From a virus: a DNA stretch of 22,893 nt. Location: positions 1 through 22,893 of IMG/VR virus record IMGVR_UViG_3300033141_006080; one strand, 5' to 3'. How positions within the stretch are numbered: the stretch's first letter is position 1; the number at the start of each line of letters is the position of its first letter. This document shows, piece after piece, positions 8,896-15,314 of this stretch. A program made the translations under genes and the position numbers. The notes below the pieces were generated by a model. The model saw nothing but the letters and a program-made list of their open reading frames with translations, was not told the DNA's origin and made no database searches.

Positions 8896-9450
8896 TCAAC
8901 TCCTCACGATGTTGTCCCAGAAGCGCGGCAGACTGGTCCTGCCCTTGCGCTTCAGGGCCGAAACGCCCTTGCCGAGTGCCAGTCGCATAAACGGCCGCGC
9001 CCGGATCCGCACGCGCCGCCGTCTCGCGGCGACCGTCCCGCCGTACTCGAGGGCCTCCGCGCCCGCGCGGCCGAAGCGCAACGGGCCGATCACGACCGAG
9101 TCCCGCGCCGGGTCGTAGGCGAAGTAGATCAGGCGCTTCAAGGGACTCGGCCGCATGTGAAGGAGCGGCGGCCCGCCGGGCTCGCTCGTCCGCTCGGGCC
9201 TACGAGGCGGGCGACGCCCCTTGCGCCGCGCCATCTCCATGCGGACCTCGTAGGCCCGGCGCTCCTGAGCCGTCATCTCGCCGAGGCCCTTCTGTCGTGC
9301 CCGCTTCAGGCTCGACCGGGCCGCCGTGCGGATGAAGGACCCCGCGCGAGAGAGCAGGCCGCGCTTGCGCCGGTCCACCCGGCGCCGGACGGCCGCCCGG
9401 TCTGGAAAAGCCGAGAAGCGGATGTCCACAAAGCCCCCGGAACGCACCAT
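8896..9450 (-). CDS. Tail completion / virion morphogenesis-like protein
   Basis: A 184-residue, very basic protein lying between a lipoprotein-like gene and the tape measure gene. It starts at ATG 9450, three bases after the previous stop. The N-terminal half is Arg/Lys-rich and helical. The C-terminal half has a VVIGPLRFG strand, then EALEYGGTV and RARPFMRLALGK, a pattern seen in tail-completion (gpS/HK97 gp10-type) proteins, where the RPFM segment is conserved. The family call rests on this resemblance. The high basic content suggests contact with DNA or with other virion proteins. Confidence 0.65.
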   Translation of the reverse strand: MVRSGGFVDIRFSAFPDRAAVRRRVDRRKRGLLSRAGSFIRTAARSSLKRARQKGLGEMTAQERRAYEVRMEMARRKGRRPPRRPERTSEPGGPPLLHMRPSPLKRLIYFAYDPARDSVVIGPLRFGRAGAEALEYGGTVAARRRRVRIRARPFMRLALGKGVSALKRKGRTSLPRFWDNIVRS

Positions 9451-9453
9451 CGC

Positions 9454-9816
9454 CTACGGTTCCTCAGGTTGCTCGAGGCAGTACCAGCCTTCTGGGAGGT
9501 CCATCCGCCCAGGGACGGGGTTGCCGTCGGCCCCGAGCACCCAGACCTTCGCCCCTCGGACCGTCTCGCGGAGGCGGACGGGCGTCCCGCTGGGTACGTA
9601 GACCGTCCGCGTCCCGCAACCGGCGGCGAAGACGAGCACGAGGGCGAGCAAGACGGCCGCGCCGCGCGCGGGCCACGTCCGTCGGACCCGGTCTCTCAGC
9701 CGGTCCCGCAGTTCGGGCTGCCGGGCCGCGTCCTCGGCTCGGGGCTTCGACTGCTTGATGAGCGCCGGCAGGATCGCCCGGAAGAGCGCTTCCAGGATCG
9801 CAACGAGCCATTTCAT
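9454..9816 (-). CDS. Small membrane / lipoprotein-like protein, possible spanin component
   Basis: A 120-residue protein whose ATG at 9816 directly follows the TAG of the holin-like gene. It has two hydrophobic segments, residues about 3-20 and 52-66. The second ends in LVFAAGC, a good lipobox with Cys67, although such a box normally sits near the N-terminus. The remaining 53 residues are a compact Pro/Gly/Val-rich domain with one further cysteine. Together with the holin-like neighbour this suggests a lysis function such as an outer-membrane spanin, but the architecture is unusual. An envelope-anchored tail-associated protein is the alternative. Confidence 0.6.
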   Translation of the reverse strand: MKWLVAILEALFRAILPALIKQSKPRAEDAARQPELRDRLRDRVRRTWPARGAAVLLALVLVFAAGCGTRTVYVPSGTPVRLRETVRGAKVWVLGADGNPVPGRMDLPEGWYCLEQPEEP

Positions 9817-10164
9817 CTAAAGCGCTCCCGCCGCTTCGAGTTCGGCGTGCTTGATTTGGATGCCTTCCCGCAGGGCCGCGACGATCTTCGCCGGCGCGCG
9901 ACGACCCTCGATCTCTTCGTACACACGGAGGACGTAACGAAGGGCCGCGTCCAGGCGCGCGAGGCCCGGGCTCGGCACGTCGTCCGGAATCTCCTTCTCG
10001 GCAAACTTGACCGCCGAGAGGATGGTCCCCTCGTACTTCGCCCACGCCGGCCGAGCGGCGTAGAGGCGGTTGAGACCATAGAGCACGAGGGCCGCCACGA
10101 CGCTGATCCCCAGTGGCGAGTTCAGTACCTGCCACACGCTTTCCAGAATGGTCTGCATGTTCAT
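9817..10164 (-). CDS. Holin-like single-helix membrane protein
   Basis: A 115-residue protein starting at ATG 10164 with AAGGAG nine bases upstream; the start overlaps the previous stop (ATGA). One transmembrane helix is visible at about residues 18-35 (LGISVVAALVLYGLNRLY). It is followed by a soluble amphipathic domain with acidic and basic residues. The order of a short periplasmic end, one helix and a charged tail resembles LL-H-type holins (holin superfamily 6), which permeabilise the inner membrane at lysis. Assignment is by topology and position next to a lipoprotein-like gene. No endolysin is nearby, so a different membrane role is possible. Confidence 0.6.
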   Translation of the reverse strand: MNMQTILESVWQVLNSPLGISVVAALVLYGLNRLYAARPAWAKYEGTILSAVKFAEKEIPDDVPSPGLARLDAALRYVLRVYEEIEGRRAPAKIVAALREGIQIKHAELEAAGAL

Positions 10165-10412
10165 TCGCTTCTCCTTGGCCCCCGGTCCACCCTGGCACGG
10201 CAGGCGTGCCGTGGCCTGACGGCGAAGAGCCGCCTCAAGAGCCCCAGGTTCTCGGCCGTGAGCGGCACGCCGCCCGCGCGCCGGCGCTTGTGCGGATGAA
10301 AATCCCCCGGCCGGAAGGCCCGCGAGCGCCGGGGGTCGCGGTGACAGTTGGCCAGCATCGCCAACAACGACGCCGTATGGTTCCACGCCTCCTCGCTCTG
10401 CCCCTCGGCCAT
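10161..10412 (-). CDS. Tail assembly chaperone, second frame (gpT-like extension)
   Basis: The frame ends at 10161 and is protein-like from about base 10481 (residues LIWRLAGRLGVDPGPLTLRHL), which is upstream of the first ATG at 10412. No ATG, GTG or TTG exists between that point and the upstream gene, and the ATG at 10412 has no good ribosome site. The overlapped upstream gene lies in the frame that a -1 slip would leave. A frameshifted fusion like gpG-gpGT in lambda is therefore likely. Motifs such as EEAWNHTASLLAMLAN and a basic C-terminus match what I recall of chaperone partners in related phages. The coordinates given are the minimal ATG version. Confidence 0.6.
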   Translation of the reverse strand: MAEGQSEEAWNHTASLLAMLANCHRDPRRSRAFRPGDFHPHKRRRAGGVPLTAENLGLLRRLFAVRPRHACRARVDRGPRRSE

Positions 10413-10432
10413 CCAGACCAGATGCCGGAGCG

Positions 10433-10915
10433 TCAGCGGTCCGGGGTCGACCCCGAGTCGTCCTGCGAGTCGCCAGATGAGCCGTCGACACTCGCCAGCG
10501 CCCGTTCCACGAGTTCGTCGGTGTCCACGCCGTCCAGCCTCAGGTTCACGGCCTCCAGGAGCCGGCGGTACGCGGCGAGGAGTTTCTCGGCCTCCCGACG
10601 AATCGTCGGGCCCTCCTGGTGGAAAAAATCCACGATCTCCTCCAGAAGGACCTGCCGCGCCTCGGTGATCGCCCGACCGGCCATGCCGCGGCCGAACTCC
10701 TCGGCCGAGACGCCCTTCGCCTCCATCTGACCCTTGCACAGGGCGTAGAGCACGCGGCAGAGGACGACCGGGTTCCGCATCAGCCGCTCCAGGAGCGGTC
10801 CGCCCTCGACGAGCTGGAGCAGGTCCACGTCCGCCTCGGCCTTGACCTCCTCGATCCCCGTGACGCTCACGGCCACCTGCCACGCGCGGCCGGCGTTGTC
10901 CGTGAAGGTCCGCAT
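10433..10915 (-). CDS. Tail assembly chaperone (gpG-like)
   Basis: A 160-residue protein between the tail tube and tape measure genes, the standard slot of the tail assembly chaperone. It starts at ATG 10915 with GGAG upstream. The N-terminal 35 residues form a short beta-rich part (FTDNAGRAWQVAVSVTGIEEVK). Residues 40-145 are largely helical and leucine-rich (LLQLVEGGPLLERL, EKLLAAYRRLLEAVN). The tail is Ser/Asp-rich and overlaps the next frame by at least 21 bases. Such chaperones coat the tape measure protein and recruit tail tube subunits. The family call rests on context and the overlapping second frame. Confidence 0.75.
   Translation of the reverse strand: MRTFTDNAGRAWQVAVSVTGIEEVKAEADVDLLQLVEGGPLLERLMRNPVVLCRVLYALCKGQMEAKGVSAEEFGRGMAGRAITEARQVLLEEIVDFFHQEGPTIRREAEKLLAAYRRLLEAVNLRLDGVDTDELVERALASVDGSSGDSQDDSGSTPDR
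10622..10628 (-). other. Possible slippery heptamer in the chaperone gene
   Basis: On the minus strand the zero frame reads T TTT TTC, a perfect X XXY YYZ heptamer in codons 95-98 of the chaperone gene. Against its use, a slip here would replace about 60 well-formed helical residues with Arg/Pro/Gly-rich sequence before the real second-frame segment begins. A later G GGG at 10451-10454 keeps that helical part but is a weaker slip signal. Confidence 0.25.
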
Positions 10916-10950
10916 TCAGGGTCTCCTCAGTTGTCAGTTGCGCGCCGCCG

Positions 10951-11403
10951 TTACGGCACCGTGATCTCTTTCCACTCCGGCGGGTAGGTCGGGTTGTAGG
11001 CGGGCTTCGCGGTCACGCTGACGCTGATGCCCTCTTCCAGGGGCTCGGAGCGGGAGAACGAGATGATCGAGAAGTCGGCCCACAGGCCCTGGCTCCCGTC
11101 GGCGTCCACCGGGCCGTCCATGATCGCCAGGGCGATGGGGTTGCCGCCAAAGTAGGCGTCCTTGATCGCCGTGAACCCCGCGTCCTCGGTGTCCCAGACC
11201 ATCTCGAACTCGACCGAGGCGTCCTTGAGGGTCCCCTCGGTGGCCCGCCAGCCGTTGTTGGCCCGGGTCGTCAGGTCCGCCTCACCCTTCTCCAGGCTGA
11301 GCGTCAGGTCGCGGACGTTCGTCAGTTCGGTCCACGTCGGGGCCGCGCTCATCCCCGCCGCGTCGTAATACAGGCGGACCTCCATGCCGAGTTTCATGGT
11401 CAT
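10951..11403 (-). CDS. Major tail tube protein
   Basis: A 150-residue protein starting at ATG 11403 with AAGGAG eight bases upstream; a second ATG at 11397 is possible. The sequence MKLGMEVRLYYDAAGMSAAPTW followed by WTELTNVRDLTLSLEKGEAD matches the beta-strand-rich start of siphovirus tail tube proteins. The middle (ASVEFEMVWDTEDAGFTAI, GNPIALAIMDG) and the end (GISVSVTAKPAYN) continue the same fold pattern. The protein would polymerise into hexameric rings around the tape measure protein. It is the first tail gene after the accessory cassette and precedes the chaperone pair, which fits canonical order. Confidence 0.85.
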   Translation of the reverse strand: MTMKLGMEVRLYYDAAGMSAAPTWTELTNVRDLTLSLEKGEADLTTRANNGWRATEGTLKDASVEFEMVWDTEDAGFTAIKDAYFGGNPIALAIMDGPVDADGSQGLWADFSIISFSRSEPLEEGISVSVTAKPAYNPTYPPEWKEITVP

Positions 11404-11418
11404 CGGTGAATCTCCTTA

Positions 11419-11820
11419 TCAGGCGGGCGTCGCGCCCGCCGGCGTGTTGCGGAACATCTCCACGAACTCGTCCGAGGTCGGCTCCTCGTAGGTCGTGCCT
11501 TCCCACAAGGTGCCGCCGGGCAGGTACACGAGCTGCGACTGGGCCCACCTTTGCCGGGCCATCAGCCGGAGGGCCCGCGTCGGGGCGAAGAGTTCCACGA
11601 TCACCGTGTACCCCTGTTCCTCGAGCATCGCGGCGAACGTGGCCACCGTCTCGACGTTCCTGCGGCGGCCCTCGTCCGTGAAGTCGGACGGGAACCACTT
11701 GCGGAACCGGGCGCCGTCCAGGACGATGACCCGGACACCCCGCTGGGCCATCTCGTAGGCCATGCGGTACGCGAGGGTCGTCTTGCCGACGCCGGATTTA
11801 CCCGTGATGAAGTAGACCAC
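11419..11820 (-). CDS. cysC-like: Adenylylsulfate (APS) kinase-like protein
   Basis: The 133-residue frame begins at GTG 11820, two bases after the DUF2061 stop, with GGAAGG upstream. The P-loop GKSGVGKT is at residues 7-14. LDGARFR (34-40) matches the LDGDNVR motif of CysC. GRRRNVETVATFAAML (51-66) matches the DRxENIRR helix. The segment ELFAPTRALRLMARQ aligns with FISPHRAERQMVRE of E. coli CysC, and TYEEPTSDE with the conserved YExP. CysC phosphorylates APS to PAPS, the sulfate donor for sulfotransferases. The protein is much shorter than the roughly 200 residues of typical CysC: the lid region is reduced, and Ala replaces the Ser that is phosphorylated in E. coli. Another small-molecule kinase is possible, but the adjoining sulfotransferase domain supports PAPS synthesis. 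Confidence 0.75.
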   Translation of the reverse strand: MVYFITGKSGVGKTTLAYRMAYEMAQRGVRVIVLDGARFRKWFPSDFTDEGRRRNVETVATFAAMLEEQGYTVIVELFAPTRALRLMARQRWAQSQLVYLPGGTLWEGTTYEEPTSDEFVEMFRNTPAGATPA

Positions 11821-11822
11821 TT

Positions 11823-12035
11823 TCAGTCCTTCCCGAACTTCACGGCCTTGAGGAGCACCGCGTGGAACAGGTAGTACAGGGCCATGTTCACGACGTTCCA
11901 CGCCGCCGACGCGCCCAGGGCCAGGCAAAACTCGCCCGTCACCGGCCACAGCAACAGCGTCTGGCACGTCACGATGAACAGCCGGTACGCCAGGCCGCCG
12001 ACGAGCAGCCGACGCCAGCGGATTCTGCGCCACAT
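11823..12035 (-). CDS. DUF2061-like small membrane protein
   Basis: A 70-residue, strongly hydrophobic protein with two membrane segments (about 10-30 and 36-62) and a basic N-terminus (MWRRIRWRR). The ATG at 12035 shares one base with the TGA of the upstream gene. The pattern WRxLxxxxxYRxxxxxxQTxxLWxxTGxxxxAxxxxxxxxVxxMxLYYLFH resembles the DUF2061 family. I recall that DUF2061 is sometimes associated or fused with APS kinases, which would explain its place next to the CysC-like gene; this should be checked. Function is unknown. A role in anchoring or transport for the sulfation cassette is inference. Confidence 0.65.
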   Translation of the reverse strand: MWRRIRWRRLLVGGLAYRLFIVTCQTLLLWPVTGEFCLALGASAAWNVVNMALYYLFHAVLLKAVKFGKD

Positions 12036-12475
12036 CAGCAACGGCGCCTCCGCAGGGCCCTGGCCGAGATGCTCTCCGTGTCCGAGTCAAGCCGAATCTC
12101 GCGGATGCCCCAGCCCACGTCGCGGCCATAGCAGACCTCGTTGATGTCCACCGGCAGCGCCATGACGGTCAGCCGACCCATGTCCATCTCGGGGCCGAAC
12201 CGCCGGCGGAACATCCGGAGGCGGGCCTCGTCGTCGTGCGGGTTGTCCGCGTCGGTTGCGCCGGGGCGCATCAGCACGAGCACCTTCTTGCCCTTGTCGA
12301 GGACCGTCCGGATCAGGGCCTCGTGGCCGTTGTGGAGCGGCTGCCACCGGCCGATGAAGACGCTCGCCTTCGACCGGTCGGCCGGCATCGCCCCGCCGCG
12401 CCCGCGCCGCATCGCGTGGAGAAGCCAGGCCGTCGCCCAGCCCGACGCGAACGCGATGACGAAGCAGGCGATCAT
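12035..12475 (-). CDS. Membrane-anchored HxGH nucleotidyltransferase (NMNAT / ATP-sulfurylase superfamily)
   Basis: A 146-residue protein. The ATG at 12475 overlaps the upstream TGA (ATGA), so this start is preferred over the internal ATG at 12388, which would remove the membrane segment. Residues 1-22 form one hydrophobic helix followed by MRRGRGG, giving a cytoplasmic catalytic domain by the positive-inside rule. GRWQPLHNGH at 42-51 is the signature of nucleotidyltransferases that move AMP or CMP, and SISARALR at 135-142 matches the C-terminal ISxTxIR motif. The closest recalled form is NadM/NadR-type NMN adenylyltransferase. ATP sulfurylase belongs to the same superfamily, and the CysC-like and sulfotransferase neighbours make adenylyl transfer to sulfate worth considering. 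The substrate cannot be read from the sequence. Confidence 0.8.
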   Translation of the reverse strand: MIACFVIAFASGWATAWLLHAMRRGRGGAMPADRSKASVFIGRWQPLHNGHEALIRTVLDKGKKVLVLMRPGATDADNPHDDEARLRMFRRRFGPEMDMGRLTVMALPVDINEVCYGRDVGWGIREIRLDSDTESISARALRRRRC

Positions 12476-14226
12476 GCCGTGAGAACCTCCGTGCCCTCGA
12501 TGTGCCCGAAGACCTGCTCCGAGAGGGCCACCAAGTCCGGGTCGTTCTTGAACGCGGCCTTGAACCAGGGCACGTCATTGTAGGCCTCCCAGCGCCGGAA
12601 ATGCCGGTCGTCGGTCACGTGCTCCGCCCCGGCCGCCTGGCCGTCGAAGGAACTGCCGCCGCCCTGCGCGGGAACCTGCGGCAAGGCCGCGTCGGTCCGG
12701 TCCGGCAGACCGAGCGCCTCGGCCACGGTGTCGCGGTAGGCGGCGTCGATGAGCCAAGCGTTGTAACTGACCGCCACCTCGCCCGCGGCCGCGGCGTCCC
12801 GGATACGGATGAACTCCCGGGCGTGCTCCTTCCACAGGGCCACCCAGCCGTCCAGCTGCGAAGGCGTCTTGTCCTTCGGCCACCGGCCCATCGCCGCCTG
12901 GCTGGCGAGGGTGTTGAACGGGTCGCGCAGGAGCAGGACCGTCTTGTGCGCACCCGCCACGACGTTCCCCACGGCCGCCGCGTCGGCCGGCGGCGCGCTT
13001 TCATACGAGTACAGGACCAGGTCCTGCCCCTGGCCCACGACGTCCTCGAACCGGTGACGCCCGGCGATGGACGGGAGCGGGGCGGTGACCGCCTTGCGGT
13101 CGATGTCCCGGCCGTCGAGTGTCTTGCCGTGGTTCACGTCGTTGAAGAAGAGGACTTTCGGGCTCCCGGCCTGGGACGCCACCCAGTTCATCAGCGGGTG
13201 CCCGCCCGACCGCCGCATGTGGGCGACGCAGAGGCTCCGGGCGGTCTCGACGAAGGACTGCTTTTCCACGAGCCCGCTCCTGGAGTAGAGGCGGATGGCC
13301 CGCACCACGTCCCGCGGCCAGATCATCCGCATGCAGCGAGGCACGACCAGGTCGTCGGCCACCTGGACGGGGGCGACGCAGCGCTCCTCGGGCGCGTCGC
13401 TCGGATGACCGTCGCCGACCGGCTGGCACCGCATCCGCCAGCACCCGCCCTGGACGTTGCACGGCAGGGCCCCCGTCGTGTGCAGGAAGCGGTGCGTCGG
13501 GTAGGCCTCCCAGTGGGCCGGCTCGCGGCCCCCGGCCACGACGACGCAGGGGCGGTAGTGGCCATCCCTGGGCGGCACGGCGGCCGCCAGGTGCATCGGG
13601 AACGTCACCGGGCACACCACGCCCTCGGCGTGATACACGAGCCGGACCAGTTGCCGGAGGTCCGTCTGCCCCACGAGGTTCACGACGCCCTCCAAGGGCA
13701 GGTGCCAGTCGCCCGCCGCACCGATCTGGACGAACTTGATACGGCCCCGAAGCCGGTTCACGACCTTCTGATAGAACGCGGGGTTCCACCACTTGCACGT
13801 CATGTCGTACTTGCCGCCGGCGGCGACGAGCCAGTAGGGGCCGGTCCATCCCGCCTCCTCGGCCGGGCTCGGCGCGGTCTTCTCGGCCTCGGAGAGGTGG
13901 ATATCGCCGTGGAACGCCCCGGCGGGGATTTTTAGGCCGAGTTTGGCGGCCGCGTCCATGCGGAAGGCGTGGATGAAGTGGTACGGAATCCAGTTCGCCT
14001 TCGTCGCCAGCGGCGCCTCGACCAGGACCGTCTCCACGTCCGGCGCCGCCTCCTCCAGCGGCGTCAGGTACGGATTGTTTTCCCACAAGGCCGGCGCGGG
14101 CGTGCGGACGTCCAGCGCCCAGCCGTCGCGGTACGTGGCCGTATAGAGGTCGCGGACGGTGGCCGTCAGCAGCACCACGTCGCCGGGCGACAGGTCGTCG
14201 GAGAGTTTGAGGATGACCTTGCGCAT
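12472..14226 (-). CDS. Fusion of GT9-like glycosyltransferase and sulfotransferase domains
   Basis: A 584-residue protein from ATG 14226. Residues about 1-320 resemble GT9 (heptosyltransferase-type GT-B) enzymes: WLVAAGGKYDMTCKWWNP at 132-149, IKFVQIGAAGDWHLP at 163-177, and FPMHLAAAVP at 209-218 in the donor-binding region. A cysteine-rich patch follows (Cys256, 262, 267, 283, 298). Residues about 330-584 look like a sulfotransferase: RRSGGHPLMNWV at 338-349 fits the 5'-phosphosulfate loop, with VLFFNDVNHGKT after it, and LLLRDPFNTLAS at 431-442 fits the 3'-phosphate site of PAPS. The protein may add a sugar and then a sulfate to an acceptor. There is no signal peptide, so it acts in the cytoplasm. 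The acceptor is unknown. It is placed in a late phage operon, next to a CysC-like gene. Confidence 0.8.
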   Translation of the reverse strand: MRKVILKLSDDLSPGDVVLLTATVRDLYTATYRDGWALDVRTPAPALWENNPYLTPLEEAAPDVETVLVEAPLATKANWIPYHFIHAFRMDAAAKLGLKIPAGAFHGDIHLSEAEKTAPSPAEEAGWTGPYWLVAAGGKYDMTCKWWNPAFYQKVVNRLRGRIKFVQIGAAGDWHLPLEGVVNLVGQTDLRQLVRLVYHAEGVVCPVTFPMHLAAAVPPRDGHYRPCVVVAGGREPAHWEAYPTHRFLHTTGALPCNVQGGCWRMRCQPVGDGHPSDAPEERCVAPVQVADDLVVPRCMRMIWPRDVVRAIRLYSRSGLVEKQSFVETARSLCVAHMRRSGGHPLMNWVASQAGSPKVLFFNDVNHGKTLDGRDIDRKAVTAPLPSIAGRHRFEDVVGQGQDLVLYSYESAPPADAAAVGNVVAGAHKTVLLLRDPFNTLASQAAMGRWPKDKTPSQLDGWVALWKEHAREFIRIRDAAAAGEVAVSYNAWLIDAAYRDTVAEALGLPDRTDAALPQVPAQGGGSSFDGQAAGAEHVTDDRHFRRWEAYNDVPWFKAAFKNDPDLVALSEQVFGHIEGTEVLTA

Positions 14227-14239
14227 GGGGTGGTCTCTA

Positions 14240-14872
14240 TCAGGTCTCGTACATCACCACGACGCCGTCGCCGCCGGTGGCCGCGGTCAGGTCGAAGTCG
14301 TAGAGGTTGCAGCACGGCGGCAGTTCGACGCTCGCGCCGGGCGCGAGGATCCAGTAGTGCGTCTCGCCTTTCTCGGAGATGTACACGTTGCCGGTGTTGG
14401 CGCCGGGCAGACCGCCGCCCGGCGACCCGCCGCCGTAGGCCGACCCCGGCTTCTGCGCCTGCACCCAGGCCCGCACGTAGGGGGTCGATGAGGTGGCCAG
14501 CGACACGGGGGTCTCGTTGATGGCCGTCGCGCGCGAGCGGAACCCCGGCGTCCGCGCGCCGGCCGTGTGCTCCTTGACGATGGTGGCCAGGCGGCCGCCT
14601 TCGCGGGCCGGGTCGGCCGGGAGGTTGTCGGTCTTCGCCTTGATGGCCGCCAGGTTCCCGTCCTCGGTGGCCGGGTCGATCTTCGCGTCAGCCGTGTCCA
14701 GCAGGTGCACGTCGCCGATATCGACGTCCGGGTCGAACGTCAGGCCCTCGACCTTCGTTTTCAGGGCCCCGGAATCAATGAGCGCCGCCAAGGCCTCGGT
14801 CGCGGCACGCACCAGGTCCAGCGTCTCCTCGTGCGCCAGTCGCGGATGCAGCGGGTCGCGTTCGCCGGCCAT
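14240..14872 (-). CDS. Phage structural protein of unknown function (neck/tail region)
   Basis: A 210-residue protein starting at ATG 14872, ten bases after the previous stop. The first 115 residues are helical with two segments, DGNLAAIKAKTDNLPADP and REGGRLATIVKEH, of a kind recalled from phage structural proteins. A Gly-rich linker (YGGGSPGGGLPG) joins this to a C-terminal beta-type domain (TGNVYISEKGETHYWILAPG). I recognise no named family. The gene sits between the tail terminator-like gene and the glycosyl/sulfotransferase fusion. It could be a virion surface protein and, speculatively, the acceptor of that modification. Confidence 0.65.
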   Translation of the reverse strand: MAGERDPLHPRLAHEETLDLVRAATEALAALIDSGALKTKVEGLTFDPDVDIGDVHLLDTADAKIDPATEDGNLAAIKAKTDNLPADPAREGGRLATIVKEHTAGARTPGFRSRATAINETPVSLATSSTPYVRAWVQAQKPGSAYGGGSPGGGLPGANTGNVYISEKGETHYWILAPGASVELPPCCNLYDFDLTAATGGDGVVVMYET

Positions 14873-14882
14873 AGGGGTCCCT

Positions 14883-15311
14883 CTATCGCACCACGCGGAA
14901 CGTCAGGGTCAGGACGCTCGTCAGCTGCCGGAGTTCGTCCAGGTGCTCGGTCGCATAGAGCGGCACGTGTTCGGTCCGGACCCACACCGCCTCGGGCTGC
15001 GCCGTCAGGCGCCTGAGGCGGAAGAGGTCGCCGATCTCCTCCACGAGGCCCACCAGCGGGTCGATCTCGGAAGCGTCGGCGCTCGTGAGCTTCTTCTGGA
15101 CCGCCACGTCGACCTCGTACTCGTGGGCATTGCGGCCGCGCGAGCCGGCGACGACCGTCACGGCCTTCGGCACGACCGTCACGTGCAGCGCCGCCATGTC
15201 CTTGAGGTCGAAGAGCGGCCGGTAATGCCGCTCGGCCGAGACGGCCTGCGAGAGTCCCGCGCCGTTCAGTTCCGTCACGACCGCGTCCGCAATGTCCATA
15301 AGGACTGCCAT
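14883..15311 (-). CDS. Tail terminator-like protein
   Basis: A 142-residue protein from ATG 15311, which overlaps the end of the small membrane gene by a few bases. The sequence begins with a helix (MDIADAVVTELNGAG), then beta strands (LHVTVVPKAVTVV, HEYEVDVAVQKKL), a helix (DPLVGLVEEIGDLFRL) and a final strand (LRQLTSVLTLTFRVVR). This alpha-beta order matches tail terminator and neck proteins that cap the tail tube before head joining. The role is assigned from pattern and position, not from a diagnostic motif. Confidence 0.65.
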   Translation of the reverse strand: MAVLMDIADAVVTELNGAGLSQAVSAERHYRPLFDLKDMAALHVTVVPKAVTVVAGSRGRNAHEYEVDVAVQKKLTSADASEIDPLVGLVEEIGDLFRLRRLTAQPEAVWVRTEHVPLYATEHLDELRQLTSVLTLTFRVVR

Positions 15312-15314
15312 GGG

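Noticed and set aside
6438-8990. 850-codon plus-strand open frame opposite the tape measure gene
   Set aside because: The minus strand encodes a recognisable tape measure protein; the plus frame has no domain character and arises from GC-rich third-position bias.
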